From the NCBI GenBank assembly GCA_034096865.1, contig JAWQFJ010001860.1, forward strand, positions 35,001 to 88,991: a DNA stretch of 53,991 nucleotides. The letters are read 5' to 3'. Positions 23,211-34,280 of this stretch are shown here, in pieces. Source of the stretch: Theodoxus fluviatilis (lineage: Eukaryota > Mollusca > Gastropoda > Cycloneritida > Neritidae). The notes below the pieces were generated by a model that was given only the letters and a program-made list of their open reading frames with translations, ran no database searches and had not been told where the DNA came from. A program made the position numbers and the translations under genes. The stretch's first letter is position 1. Each line of letters starts with the position of its first letter.

Positions 23211-23772
23211 TATCTGGACATGTGTACATCAAGTTGAAGAAGACAAAATCTGTTTCTGAAACATACAAATGAAAAGACACATGTCTTTGTACGAATCATA
23301 TCTTTGAAACTAGGAGAAGTATAAGCCACCATACACATACCTTCATCACGACCGCCATGAGGTTACATCAGGCAGCTTGGTCTAGCTTACATAGTTTGTC
23401 AAATTACTTCCCAGTAATAACATTCATTAGTTCAAATGGGCTGTTGGCCTACAATTATAGTTCTCTCATTCGTCCATTGTTTTCTCCGTCGTATCTGGAC
23501 ATGTGCACATCAAGTTGAAGAAGACAAAATCTGTTTCTGAAACATACAAATGAAAAGACACATGTCTTTGTACGAATCATATCTTTGAAACTAGGAGAAG
23601 TATAAGCCACCATACACATACCTTCATCACGACCGCCATGAGGTTACATCAGGCAGCTTGGTCTAGCTTACATAGTTTGTCAAATTACTTCCCAGTAATA
23701 ACATTCATTAGTTCAAATGGGCTGTTGGCCTACAATTATAGTTCTCTCATTCGTCCATTGTTTTCTCCGTCG
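23211..23772 (+). repeat. 281-bp tandem duplication, one visible mismatch
   Basis: Copy 1 is 23211-23491 and copy 2 is 23492-23772, both starting TATCTGGACATGTG. The only difference seen by eye is T to C in TGTGTACATC/TGTGCACATC. No coding frame is supported. The identity implies a very recent duplication, or an assembly duplication of a heterozygous segment. Confidence 0.93.
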
Positions 23773-24874
23773 TTCTTCTCGCTGTCTGACAGACTAATCA
23801 CTCTTATCCCCTACCACCCCTAAGTCTTTCCCCCAGCGCACTTTTTCAGCAAGAGTACACGAATATATTTGGTCTATTTGATTGGAGATTGTACTTTTCA
23901 AACCTGTGATACACACTGACATGGGTGCGGAGATTCTTGTACCAACTAGAAATTCACGAGTGAATGCGTTAAAGCGATACCTTTTTTATTGGGTAATACT
24001 AACCACGAAGACGTTTGCAAACGTGTCATCTTGAACATTCCACTACCGCTAAAGTTCATGCTGATCTCATGGTCTCTCCTCAAATTCCTCGTGTGCAGTC
24101 TCTGATGTGGAGTTTAAAAAAAGTGAAAATGCAGCCTCCGTTTCCTTTTCATGTAAACTGAGACAGGGCAAAGACATGATCAAGCAAACGCATCAGATAC
24201 AACAACATCTTCACCTTGGTTTTTCATGTTTTGGAGGGCAAAACTCAAAAGTGGGCGACGCGCTCAGTCGTGTTCATCTCGGCAAAACAAGAAGCAATTT
24301 GGCGCTCCCTGCACGCAGCCCTCCATTTAGAACCGACACACGTGGCCGGCACGCATCGTTTGCAGACAACTTGGAAAACAAGACCAGACAACGGCAAAGC
24401 CATCCTCCCTCTCGAATTTCGCACCTCAAAAATCCACGCTAAAGACCGATGACGAGTTCCTGGCGAAGAAATTGGCAACTCGTGACAAACAAACCCAGAG
24501 GCGTTCTTGCCAATTAGTCTACAAACTTGAGCCGTAGCTTCAAACATCATAAGAGTTTGGGTCTTTATCCTCCTTGCCTGTGCTTTTTCGGAATGTTGCA
24601 GCTTCGAAGGCATTTCTACCCTGACCAACAAACACCCCGCAATTGTTTGTCCTTTCCAGATGAATGCTTTGTGTCCATTTTGTTTTGCAGTAAGTAGCTA
24701 TGATACATCAATACAAAACGATAATTGAAATGCCACGCATTTGCCAGTATGCAAAACGGCGATGGTGACATTTAACAACGGTCTTTACATTATAGATTGT
24801 TATTTAAAAAGAAAGTATATCCCTGATATAGTTAGACTACAAACTATTTTATCGGCATCCACACACATATACGT
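23773..24874. other. Unique spacer
   Basis: No supported gene. Frames of 111 and 128 codons overlap at 24107-24631 on opposite strands without any recognised domain. Confidence 0.4.
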
Positions 24875-25975
<1,101 letters not shown>

Positions 25976-27158
25976 CACACAATGAAACAGGCAGACTAAG
26001 ACAGAAAGAAGCATTTGTTTCTGTACGTCAGATATAACAACAGTTCAAACTTAGTTGAAAAGCGGTTATACATCGGGCATCTACTGCCGCTTGCTGGCAA
26101 ACAGAAGGCTCCATGCAGAGTTACTCGTGTAATTGCCTCTGGTGCCTTTTTTGACGCCGCAATTTTTTTTTTCTCGTCAGCAAAGGACAAAACGGCGGTC
26201 ATGAAAGAAGGGTCCCGATGGATTGCTTCTGGCTTTTTGCAGTGCCTTCCTTTCCTCCATGCCAGCCCCCTGAGGATACGGGTCCCGGAAGTACGTTACA
26301 AATGACACGTGACAGGACTGTGCTTGTCCCGGGGAAAACCCCCCCATCAGAATAGGGGTTGATGGCACCGTATCCAAGAACGGTAACTCCACTTCTGCAG
26401 CTGACCAACTCCTTTGCGGAAGTCACTAAGGATTAGAGTTGTTATGCGAAGCACGAACGAATTAGGAAGGTTTCAGCTGTTCGTTAACTATCATAATGGG
26501 TCGTTAACTACGTTAGTGTCTGGTTCTAGAACAAGACAGCCGAGAAAATAGTTGTAACTGTCGAGAGGAGAAAGAGACCAAGAAAGTACGAAGGGTGGAC
26601 AGAACACATGGAAAAGAAAAAACGAAAAAATTAAGCATACATGAATAATACGCGTATGCACGCTCCTAATCTTTAAGAATACTCACACACGCGCACGCGC
26701 GTACGTGCATGCACATGCATACACATACACACTGAAAGAAAAGAGGCATAACCATATATGGAAGCATATTCATTGGCAAAAGTGATAAGACATGGATAAA
26801 TTAAAAAGACGATCAAAAGAGGAAGGCGAGCAGACAGGTAGAGAAAGAAAATAGGTGTCTGCGCATCCAAGTGCATATACGTGTTCGTAAGATTTTTCCC
26901 AGGTTTAGTTCCAAGTAAAGATCTTTCAAAAACGTCACCCTCTGCCTCACAACAGTCACTAAACATCTGGCGAACTACAGACTGTTCAGACAAAGCATTT
27001 TGGAAATTGATATAAGCAAATCAAGTGAAGAAATCAAAAACTATCAAGCATATATCTACGTTGCTGGTTTATAGCACTCCGTATGCAGATCAAGAAATTG
27101 CAATAACAGCTGCCGACTTCCACCTCCACCACTACCAACCACCATTATACGAGCACAC
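25976..27158. other. Unique spacer up to the 5' LTR
   Basis: No gene is recognised. The last 45 bases before the LTR are ACC/CCA-rich (27118-27145) and end in CACAC at 27154-27158. Confidence 0.45.
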
Positions 27159-28334
27159 TGACGGATTCATACTTTTCACCCTCTTTATTGCTTTGATGAT
27201 TTAAGCGTGTTTTTAAGACTGAAGTATCACACCACTACCACTATGAATTGTGTGTTTATGCATGTTTTAAGTAAGGAATACTTAAGGATATAGAAGCCAG
27301 CCAGACCTCAACAAAATGTAGTTTATTAAGCAACCAGCCATGCCTTTAGAATATTATTGTGTTGGTGGAAGGAGTGAACAGTTTTCAAGTTGGGCGCCAA
27401 GATTGTGCTGATGGTGCCAGACTTTGAATGGGACGAAAATGCGCCAATTTTCTCTACTTCCCTATTGGTCCAGAGTAAGAGAACTTTGAAGACATTAAGC
27501 GGTAAGAAGTTGTCGAGTCAGCAGGCGCCAAACATCCCCTTCTTCCCATTGGTGAATTTCTGAGACTCTTAATCGAGACGTGGAAGAAGATATAAATACA
27601 GACAGCAGTCTGCTAGCGGGGGCTGGCGTGTTTGCCCTCTCCAGGGCGCACTGAAAGAATACAAGATGGTATCAATTAAGGCCAGTCTGACCTAGGGGAG
27701 GACAGGGAATGGCGTCCCTCCCCACCCTCCTTCAACCCACCGCCTCCAGCCCCCCTGGATGGAGGAGATGCGGGCAGCCGCTCGCTGACAAGCTGTAACC
27801 GAAGCAGAGATGACCGTCTCCTGACCCCGCCACCAGACGGGACGAGAGGAGAGATGAGGCCAGTTCAACCTCCCCTCTGCAGGCACACCCCTGCATCAGT
27901 CGACACCCCCCCCCCCGCCACGCTCCAAGACAACCCCCTTCTGGAGCAGCCACGGGGTCAACTGCCCTGACCCCCTTTGCCAGTGCAACTACAGGGTCAC
28001 GCTGCCATGACACCCTTCATCATTCCTCCACAGAACGGACTCAGTGAACTCAGATAAGTTTTACCATGATATAGAAAAAGGCTGGCTGGCTAAAATTAGG
28101 ATTGAACAAAGGAGTTTCATGCATGCAAATTGATTTACCAATCATTATTTTGAATCACTTCCAGAATCATTAAAGTTCCTTCTTAATTATCACCTTGTGT
28201 CCTCTTGCGTCATTGCATGAGTGTGAGAGAAAATTAACCTGTGCGTTCCTCCTCCACCAGTAGTAACCCCCTAGACAAGAGCATATAGCTCCGAGCCTGT
28301 GTTTTCCCATAGCACAGGAGGAGGTAACGTCACA
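27159..28334 (+). repeat. 5' long terminal repeat, 1176 bp
   Basis: Direct copy of 30410-31579. It runs from TGACGGATTC to AACGTCACA. ATTGG (inverted CCAAT) boxes at 27474 and 27548 and TATAAATA at 27591-27598 form a plausible pol II promoter, with U3 upstream. An ATTAAA at 28169-28174 could serve as the poly(A) signal. An 11-C run lies at 27906-27916. Confidence 0.92.
27474..27598 (+). promoter_or_regulatory. LTR promoter: two inverted CCAAT boxes and a TATA box
   Basis: ATTGG at 27474-27478 and 27548-27552, then TATAAATA at 27591-27598. Both ATTGG boxes are kept in the other LTR (30710, 30794), where the TATA box has decayed to ATAAAAA (30839-30845). Transcription would begin about 25-30 bp downstream, near 27620. 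Confidence 0.6.
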
Positions 28335-28338
28335 GAAA

Positions 28339-28355
28339 TGGGGTGCTCGTCCAAG
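28339..28355 (+). other. Candidate tRNA primer-binding site
   Basis: TGGGGTGCTCGTCCAAG begins 4 bp after the LTR end. It resembles primer sites complementary to a tRNA 3' end ending in CCA. The GCTCGTCC core matches the proline-tRNA type, with a shift of one base, so the tRNA identity is uncertain. Confidence 0.55.
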
Positions 28356-29128
28356 ATTTGGAAGCAATTGTAGTGTTCAGAGTTTTGTAGGGCATGAAGA
28401 ATTGTGTTGTGTGACCTATCACCTGTGGTACACCATTGCCATTGTGAACTGCCCATGATTGTGTTGTTGGTTAATACGTCCTTTTGCAGTGTGAAACTGT
28501 TGGTTGTGGGTGACTCTGATGTTCTTTTGCCAATTGTGGAGTTGAGATTTTGTCTCTAGACAAGATAGGGAGCAGAGAGAGAGAAACACGTACGGGAATT
28601 TAGAGTACAGGAAATTGGAGGTGTGAAGCCTTATAGACAGTTGTGACTGTGCAGTGAGATGGAGGTGTGAAACCTGAGCATGGGGAGATAAGCGTCTGCA
28701 GTGTTGAAGATTGAGTCTGAGATTGATTCAATAGATAGAGCAGGTTTGGAGTTTTGATAGAGAAGTTTGGTTTGAGTGCAGGCGAGGGTTCTACTAAAGA
28801 TTTTGCAAGGGATTTTGTGCAAGTTCAGAAGAGCGGAGTTAGTGAGGATAGCAAGGGGGAAGTGGAAGAGGGAAAAACGAGAGATGGAGGTGAAGTGGGA
28901 GGAGAAGAGAGAAGAAGAGAGAGGGAGGGAGACAGCAGATAGAGAGGCTATGAGGAGAGAGATGGAAAGAAAGGTGAAGAAGTGGGAGAGCTTGGTTTTC
29001 GAACAAGCCAAATTGAGGCAGGAGAGAGAGAGAGAGAAGGAGTGGAAGGTGAGAAAGAAGAAGTTTAAGCATGAATAATGGAGGCGCTGTCGTTTGTGAG
29101 TAATTGTGGGTGAGAAACCTACTGAATT

Positions 29129-29345
29129 TAAGGTGTGAGACCTTATCTGTGTTGATGAAGGTGTGAAACCTTATTTGTGTTGATTAAGGTGTGAAACCTT
29201 ATCTGTGTTGTTTAAGGTGTGAAACCTTATCTGAGTTGTTTAAGGTGTGAAACCGTATTTGTGTTGTTTAAGGTGTGAAACCTTATCTGAGTTGTTTAAG
29301 GTGTGAAACCTTATTTGTGTTGATTAAGGTGTGAAACCTTATTTG
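29129..29345 (+). repeat. 28-bp tandem repeat of small hairpins, 8 copies
   Basis: Copies start at about 29130, 29158, 29186, 29214, 29242, 29270, 29298 and 29326, an exact 28-bp period. Each holds AAGGT-GTGAA-ACCTT, a 5-6-bp stem with a GTGA loop, separated by TATTTGTGTTGATT-type linkers. The sixth arm is damaged (ACCGT at 29252-29256). Confidence 0.9.
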
Positions 29346-29352
29346 TGTTGAT

Positions 29353-29572
29353 GACAGGTGTGAAGCCTGCTTAATTAATGATGAAGGTGAGAAGCCTCAT
29401 CACAGGTGAGAAGCCTTGTGAAGATGACAGGTGTGAAGCCTGCTTAATTAATGATGAAGGTGAGAAGCCTCATCAAAGGTGAGAAGCCTTATGAAGATGA
29501 CAGGTGTGAAGCCTGCTTAATTAATGATGAAGGTGAGAAGCCTCATCAAAGGTGTGACGCCTGATTAATTAA
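29353..29572 (+). repeat. 73-bp tandem repeat carrying three hairpins per unit
   Basis: Units start at 29353, 29426 and 29499 with GACAGGTGTGAAGCCTGC. Within each unit are CAGGT-GTGAA-GCCTG, GATGAAGG-TGAGAAG-CCTCATC and a variable third stem (CACAGG...CCTTGTG or AAAGG...CCTTAT). The repeat follows the 28-bp array without a break. Confidence 0.88.
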
Positions 29573-30353
29573 GAGATTGTGGGTGAGAAGCCTACTGAAT
29601 GATATTTTAGGTGCAATGCCTAATTAAGTGTTGTGGGAAGAAGATATGCTTCCTATTAGTGTTATCCCTTTGAAGGGTGTTATGTTGAGCAGAGTATAGC
29701 TCATTGATGTGCAGGTAATTCCCCCTATGGGTACGGGGTTGTGTAAGAATTGTCCCACCGCGTCCCCTACGCGATTCGTAAGAGGCAAATGAATAGGCAG
29801 ATCATCAGACAGGCGATATCTTTTGTAAATTCCAGATGTTAGAGAGGAGTAGGAACCCCTTTTGTTCTCCTGATTTCTGTTGACTTACACCCCTGTAGAG
29901 TTTGCAGTGAGAACGTTTTAGTTGGTTGTCAATGTGGTGAACTGTTTACCAGAGTTTTGACATGTTTTTATGTTGAGGGGCTTTGCTGAAAGTGAATTGG
30001 TTTGGAGTCTGGCTGGACTGGTAGACTGCACTGAAGTTTTTGCAGCAACAATGTCGATGATGAGATTGCATCTCCTGTTTTGAGTCTTGCTGCGACATAG
30101 AAAGGTGGTTTGTCTCTGTTATGAGATGCTTGTTATGCTGATGAGGAGTTTAACTCCCCCCCAAACGTTTTCTTTCATGTGTCAACTGACTGAGGCACGA
30201 CCAAGTGCTAAAACTTTACTTTTGTGTGGAGACTTGTCTCTCCCAAAGCTTTTGTATGAGTGGCATATGTTCTAGGAAGTGATAACGTGACTATCTGATG
30301 TGCTGTCACATGAATAGAGTTATGAATAGTTCTTCTCATCTGAGTCTATGTTT

Positions 30354-30389
30354 TGAAATTTTCTTGTTAAACTCAGTAAGAAAATTTCA
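30354..30389 (+). other. 11-bp-stem hairpin just upstream of the polypurine tract
   Basis: GAAATTTTCTT and AAGAAAATTTC are perfect inverse complements around a 14-nt loop. They lie only a few bases 5' of the polypurine tract. This may present the 3' end of the RNA or act in termination. The role is inference. Confidence 0.75.
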
Positions 30390-30393
30390 CTTT

Positions 30394-30409
30394 GAAGGGG
30401 GAGGGTGTG
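30394..30409 (+). other. Polypurine tract
   Basis: GAAGGGGGAGGG followed by TGTG abuts the TG start of the 3' LTR. This is the expected primer site for plus-strand DNA synthesis in LTR elements. Confidence 0.85.
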
Positions 30410-31579
30410 TGACGGATTCATACTTTTCACCCTCTCTATTGCTTTGATGATTTAAGCGTGTTTTTAAGACTGAAGCATCACACCACTACCACTATGAATT
30501 GTGTGTTTATGCATGTTTTAAGTACGGAATACTTAAGGATATAGAAGCCAGCCAGACCTCAACTAAATGTACTTTATTAAGCAACCAGCCATGCCTTTAG
30601 AAAATTACTGTGTTGGAGTGAACAGTTTTCAAGTTGGGCGCCAAGCTTGTGCTGATGAGAGACTTTGAACACAGTGGGACGAAAATGCGCCAATTTTCTC
30701 TTCTTTCCCATTGGCCCAGAGTAGTGAACTTTTAAGAGTTTGGGCGGTAGAAAAGTGCTTAGCAAGCAGGGCGCCAGATTTCCCCTTCTTCCCATTGGTG
30801 AGTCTCTGAGACTCTCAATGGAGACATGGGAGCAGGGGATAAAAACAGGCAGATTCTGCTAGCAGGGACTGGCGTGTTTGCCCCTCTCCCGGGCGCACTG
30901 AAAGAATACAACGTGGTATCAATTAAGGCCAGTCTGACCTAGGGGCAAGGACAGGGAATGGCTTCCCTCCCCACTCCCCTACGACTCACCGTCTCCAGCC
31001 CCCCTGGATGGAGGAGATACGGGCAGCCGCTCGCTGACAAGCTGTAACCCAAGCGGAAATGACCGTCTACTGACCCCGCCACCAGACGGGACGAGAGGAG
31101 AGATGAGGCCAGTTCAACCTTCCCTCTGCAGGCCCACCCCTGCATCAGTCGACACCCCCTCCACACCCCAAGACAACCCCCTTCTGGAGCAGCCACGGGG
31201 TCAACTGCCCTGACCCCCTTTGCCAGTGCAACTACAGGGTCACGCTGCCATGACACCCTTCATCATTCCTCCACAGAACGGACTCAGTGAACTCAGATAA
31301 GTTTTACCGTGATATAAAAAAAGGCTGGCTGGCTAAAATTAGGATTGAACAAAGGAGTTTCATGCATGCAAATCTATTTACCAATCATTATTTTGAATCA
31401 CTTCCAGAATCATTAAAGTTCCTTCTTAATTATCACCTTGTGTCCTCTTGCGTCATTGCATGAGTTTGAAAGGAAAATTAACCTGTTGCGTTTCTCCTCC
31501 ACAAGAATTAATCCCCTAGACAAGTGCATGTAGCACCGAGCCAGTGTTTTTTCCAGAACACAGGAGGAGCAACGTCACA
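30410..31579 (+). repeat. 3' long terminal repeat, 1170 bp
   Basis: Direct copy of 27159-28334 with scattered substitutions and small indels. It ends AACGTCACA, and the Fem-1-like reading frame starts right after it. The in-frame codons of that frame continue backward into the LTR without a stop over the last few codons. Confidence 0.92.
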
Positions 31580-32676
31580 TAGTCGATGACTATGTTTGCC
31601 GAAAACAAAATAATTTTAGCTGTACAGCATTAACTGTTGCTGCTATGAATGGCCAGGCGAAAATAGTGGAGCTATTATTGGAGAAAGGAGCCGATATCGA
31701 CCATGTTGATGAACAGTTTGGAATGGCTCTGCATCAATCATGTCGATATCGCCGTTTGGAGTCCGTCAGATTTCTGCTTGGGAGACGTGCAAGAGCTAAC
31801 ATAGGTAATTTTGAAAATTACACCTGTCTCATGACTGCTTGCAAGTGGAAGAAAACGCAATTTGTCAAACTACTGCTCCAGGCAGGTGTTGACCCCAATC
31901 ACAGCACATGTGCGCTTGTGACCGCAATGCATGTTGCTGCAAACTACAACGCTGTCGGATCAGCGCGAATTCTGCTGAAACATGGGGCGTCAGTGTGCGC
32001 AAAAGCCTACCATCACACCAGTCCACTGACCGCAGCTTTGCTCTCGGGTTCGGGTGGGGTTGCACATTTACTCTTTCACAACCCAGCAATAGCATGGCCG
32101 GAGAAGATAGAGGAATTAGAGCTATGTGGAGCAATGTGCATTTGTTGTGGTCGAACGTATCAGGCTTTCCAGCTTTGGTGCAGGGCTATGAAGGAAAAAC
32201 CCAGGAACCCTTTAAACTGTCGTTTTCCTGGGCATGCTTTGCTGAATGTTGCTGAAAGTAGAACAATGGAAGAGCTGAAGTCTCGAAGAAATGATCCTTT
32301 GGCACAGAAGATTGAGAGTTTGCTGATTTTTGAGAGACTACTACATCCAGACGATTATCTGATCTTCAATACGTACATGTTCACAAATTGTTAGACGGAA
32401 ACGGTCACTACACACAGGCTTTGTCAGTTTGGAATCGAGGATGGAAGCCATTTGGCAGTGTTTTTGGAGTGAAACATATATTTGAGCATGTGTAGCCTAT
32501 GTTGGCAGAGTGCCATCAAACAGGTGGACTGCATCCGTTCATTGCAGAATCTGTGCTTTTGGCAATCCAAGAAATCGAGCGAAATCTATCAAAAGCTGAC
32601 GGATGGTATCGTTTCCAAATGGCTTCATGCAGCAGTGCACTGGTTTTATACGTCAAAGTTGCAGCCGAAAATGATG

Positions 32677-33114
32677 ATGACCAAAAACACTTGAGAGGCC
32701 TGGTGCAGCGCTTGGTCAAAGTATATATATTTTCGCCAAGACCTAGCACACCGAAAATAAAAGGAAGGACAACTAACTCCCTTGCCTAACGAAGTTTATC
32801 TATCGGCTAAACCCCTACGTGAATTCCGTGTTCAGATCTACCTGTACGCGTCGTGAATCCATTGATCCGCTAGACATCGGTCGCCATCACTGTTCCTACA
32901 GCCTTAGGACGACTCCTCGGGCACGCGACAGTCCTGTGAAGCACTGGGCGAATACTCTCGAGTCGGCGAATGATTCATTTCAGTGATGTACCGCTCGACA
33001 GCTTTACCGTTAGTCCAGCGATTCAAATCCATTTTCAACTGCCTCAGTCTCCGTCACTCTCTGACGTCCCACAATGATGACGTAACGTCCGCTGCCGCCA
33101 ACTCCCAAAAGGGT

Positions 33115-33156
<42 letters not shown>

Positions 33157-33449
33157 TAGAATTATCAAGCTCTCTCTACTCTCACCCTTCATTACACACC
33201 TATCAACGAGAAGTCAATAAGACTGGAGCGGGAAAAAGCAACACAGCTGCCCCTCCTGGTCTCAGTGGCAGCGTTCGTCACAGGCGGAGACCATCGTGGC
33301 CGTTCTCACGCTATGAGCTATGAATAGCCCGGTGCTGGGCGTGTCTGTTTACAAGGCCGCATCTCCTCTCCTACAGGGAGCCAGGCTCCTTTACAATGAC
33401 CAAAAACACTTGAGAGGCCTGGTGCTGCGCTTGGTCAAAGTATATCTAT
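32677..33449 (+). repeat. 54-bp direct repeats bracketing a 665-bp insertion in the Fem-1-like sequence
   Basis: Positions 32677-32730 and 33396-33449 are the same coding segment (HLRGLVQRLVKVY and HLRGLVLRLVKVY), with 2 mismatches in 54. The Fem-1 frame is coherent if read up to copy 1 and onward from copy 2. The insert contains a 41-G run and no recognised gene. Confidence 0.85.
33115..33155. repeat. Poly(G), 41 uninterrupted bases
   Basis: A very long homopolymer preceded by GGGT. Such runs are unstable and prone to sequencing error. Confidence 0.97.
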
Positions 33450-33895
33450 CGTTAGGCTACAGCTGCACTCTCCTCCATCGCCTCATCATACATCTTCTAT
33501 TACACAAAAATGACTTTGTAAAATCGATTATACCAAGTGTTGTGGAACTAGTAGCGGATTGTTGTGCTGATGTAAATGCGCTGGACCCAAAGGGCAAAAC
33601 TCCACTACACGGAGTGGCTTTACAAAGTAGATATGTAGACACAGAGGAAGCTTGCTCCATCACCAAAATTCTGTTGGACAAAAAGGCCGACGTTGATTTA
33701 GGGAACAGCAAAGGCCATACTCCCTTGGACTTAGCCTGTCCAGAGGTGAACGCTGTTCTACTTCAGCACTACCCACTGTCTCGGAAGTGCCTCGCAGCCT
33801 CAGTCATTGTCAAGCACACAGTTCCCTATAAGAATGCATGTCCCCTTCTTGTTCAAACGTTCATCAAGCAGCACCTTCCAGGGCAAGGCGTATGA

Positions 33896-34280
33896 CGCCC
33901 TTTCATCTGTGCACAAGACAGGAATCTCCATCAATGGACCAGGCCACAGCGGACCAACATGAACTATGCTATACGAGAGACAGCTAAAGAAGGCGAGACG
34001 TTGGGTAGGAATTACTCGACGAGATCAGACGAATAAACAAATTAGGTAAAATACTCATGACTCTCCTGGATGCAGTAATCTGGATCGGGCTTATAGAGGT
34101 CATTAACAAATAGGATGATTTCAAGAGGAGACTATGGTAATGACAACATTATTCAAATTACTTGCCTGCATATAATTGCAAGTTTTCTATATCTTGTACA
34201 ATGGTTGTCTTAGTGTTTATGACATTAAGCAAATGTGTTCCTGATGTAAGTACATTTTTTAAAGTAGGATATAATTCACA
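33896..34280. other. Unique spacer
   Basis: No gene or repeat is recognised between the Fem-1-like end and the LINE fragment. Confidence 0.5.

Larger units (their letters stand above)
28335..30409 (+). other. LTR-element internal region, non-coding, hairpin-rich
   Basis: About 2.07 kb lies between the LTRs. There is a purine-rich stretch at about 28840-29070, where a charged frame reads but lacks an upstream ATG, then the repeat-hairpin arrays at 29106-29610, then mostly unique sequence with further small stem-loops. No recognisable gag or pol domain exists in any frame. Positions 29744-29791 carry a 48-bp word that recurs elsewhere in the window. Confidence 0.7.
27159..31579 (+). mobile_element. 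Non-autonomous LTR retrotransposon (LARD-like)
   Basis: Two long direct repeats (27159-28334 and 30410-31579) both begin TGACGGATTC and end AACGTCACA, giving the canonical TG...CA termini. A tRNA-like primer site follows the first and a polypurine tract precedes the second. The internal region is only about 2.07 kb, with no protease, RT, RNase H or integrase frame, so the element depends on proteins from elsewhere. The two LTRs differ by many substitutions and small indels. In the last 105 bases I count about 17 differences. This means the element is old or chimeric. No matching target duplication flanks this pair (CACAC on the left, TAGTC on the right). Confidence 0.9.
31580..33895 (+). pseudogene. 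Fem-1-like ankyrin-repeat protein, broken
   Basis: Fem-1 proteins are substrate receptors of CUL2 ubiquitin ligases that read C-terminal degrons. They have N-terminal ankyrin repeats, a TPR-like middle and a further ankyrin pair. Here 31580-32394 encodes ankyrin repeats (CTALTVAAMNGQAKIVELLL, NYTCLMTACKWKKTQFVKLL, TAMHVAANYN), then the linker KIEELELCGAMCI and ESLLIFERLLHPDDYLIF. At about 32390 the frame shifts by one base, and DGNGHYTQALSVWNRG continues. An in-frame TAG lies at 32493-32495, and reading resumes to about 32730. A 665-bp insertion (32731-33395) then splits it. The C-terminal part is 33396-33895 (VVELVADCCADVNALDPKGK, SKGHTPLDLACPEV, CLAASVIVKH). The first N-terminal repeat(s) are missing at the LTR junction. 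There is one frameshift, one stop and one insertion, so it is a pseudogene. Very recent loss or assembly error is possible, since the remaining sequence is well kept. Confidence 0.85.

Noticed and set aside
28776..29078. Charged coiled-coil frame that could be a small gag
   Set aside because: It begins at a non-ATG codon, is purine-tract derived and has no gag motif.
29390..29500. Zinc-finger linker TGEKP encoded by ACAGGTGAGAAGCCT words in the LTR interior
   Set aside because: The surrounding Cys and His spacing is absent, and the 28-bp and 73-bp periods shift frame. The words are better explained as hairpins.
29129..29572. CRISPR-like regular repeats
   Set aside because: The period is exact, but the repeats have no unique spacers of constant length, the context is eukaryotic, and the units lie in an LTR element.
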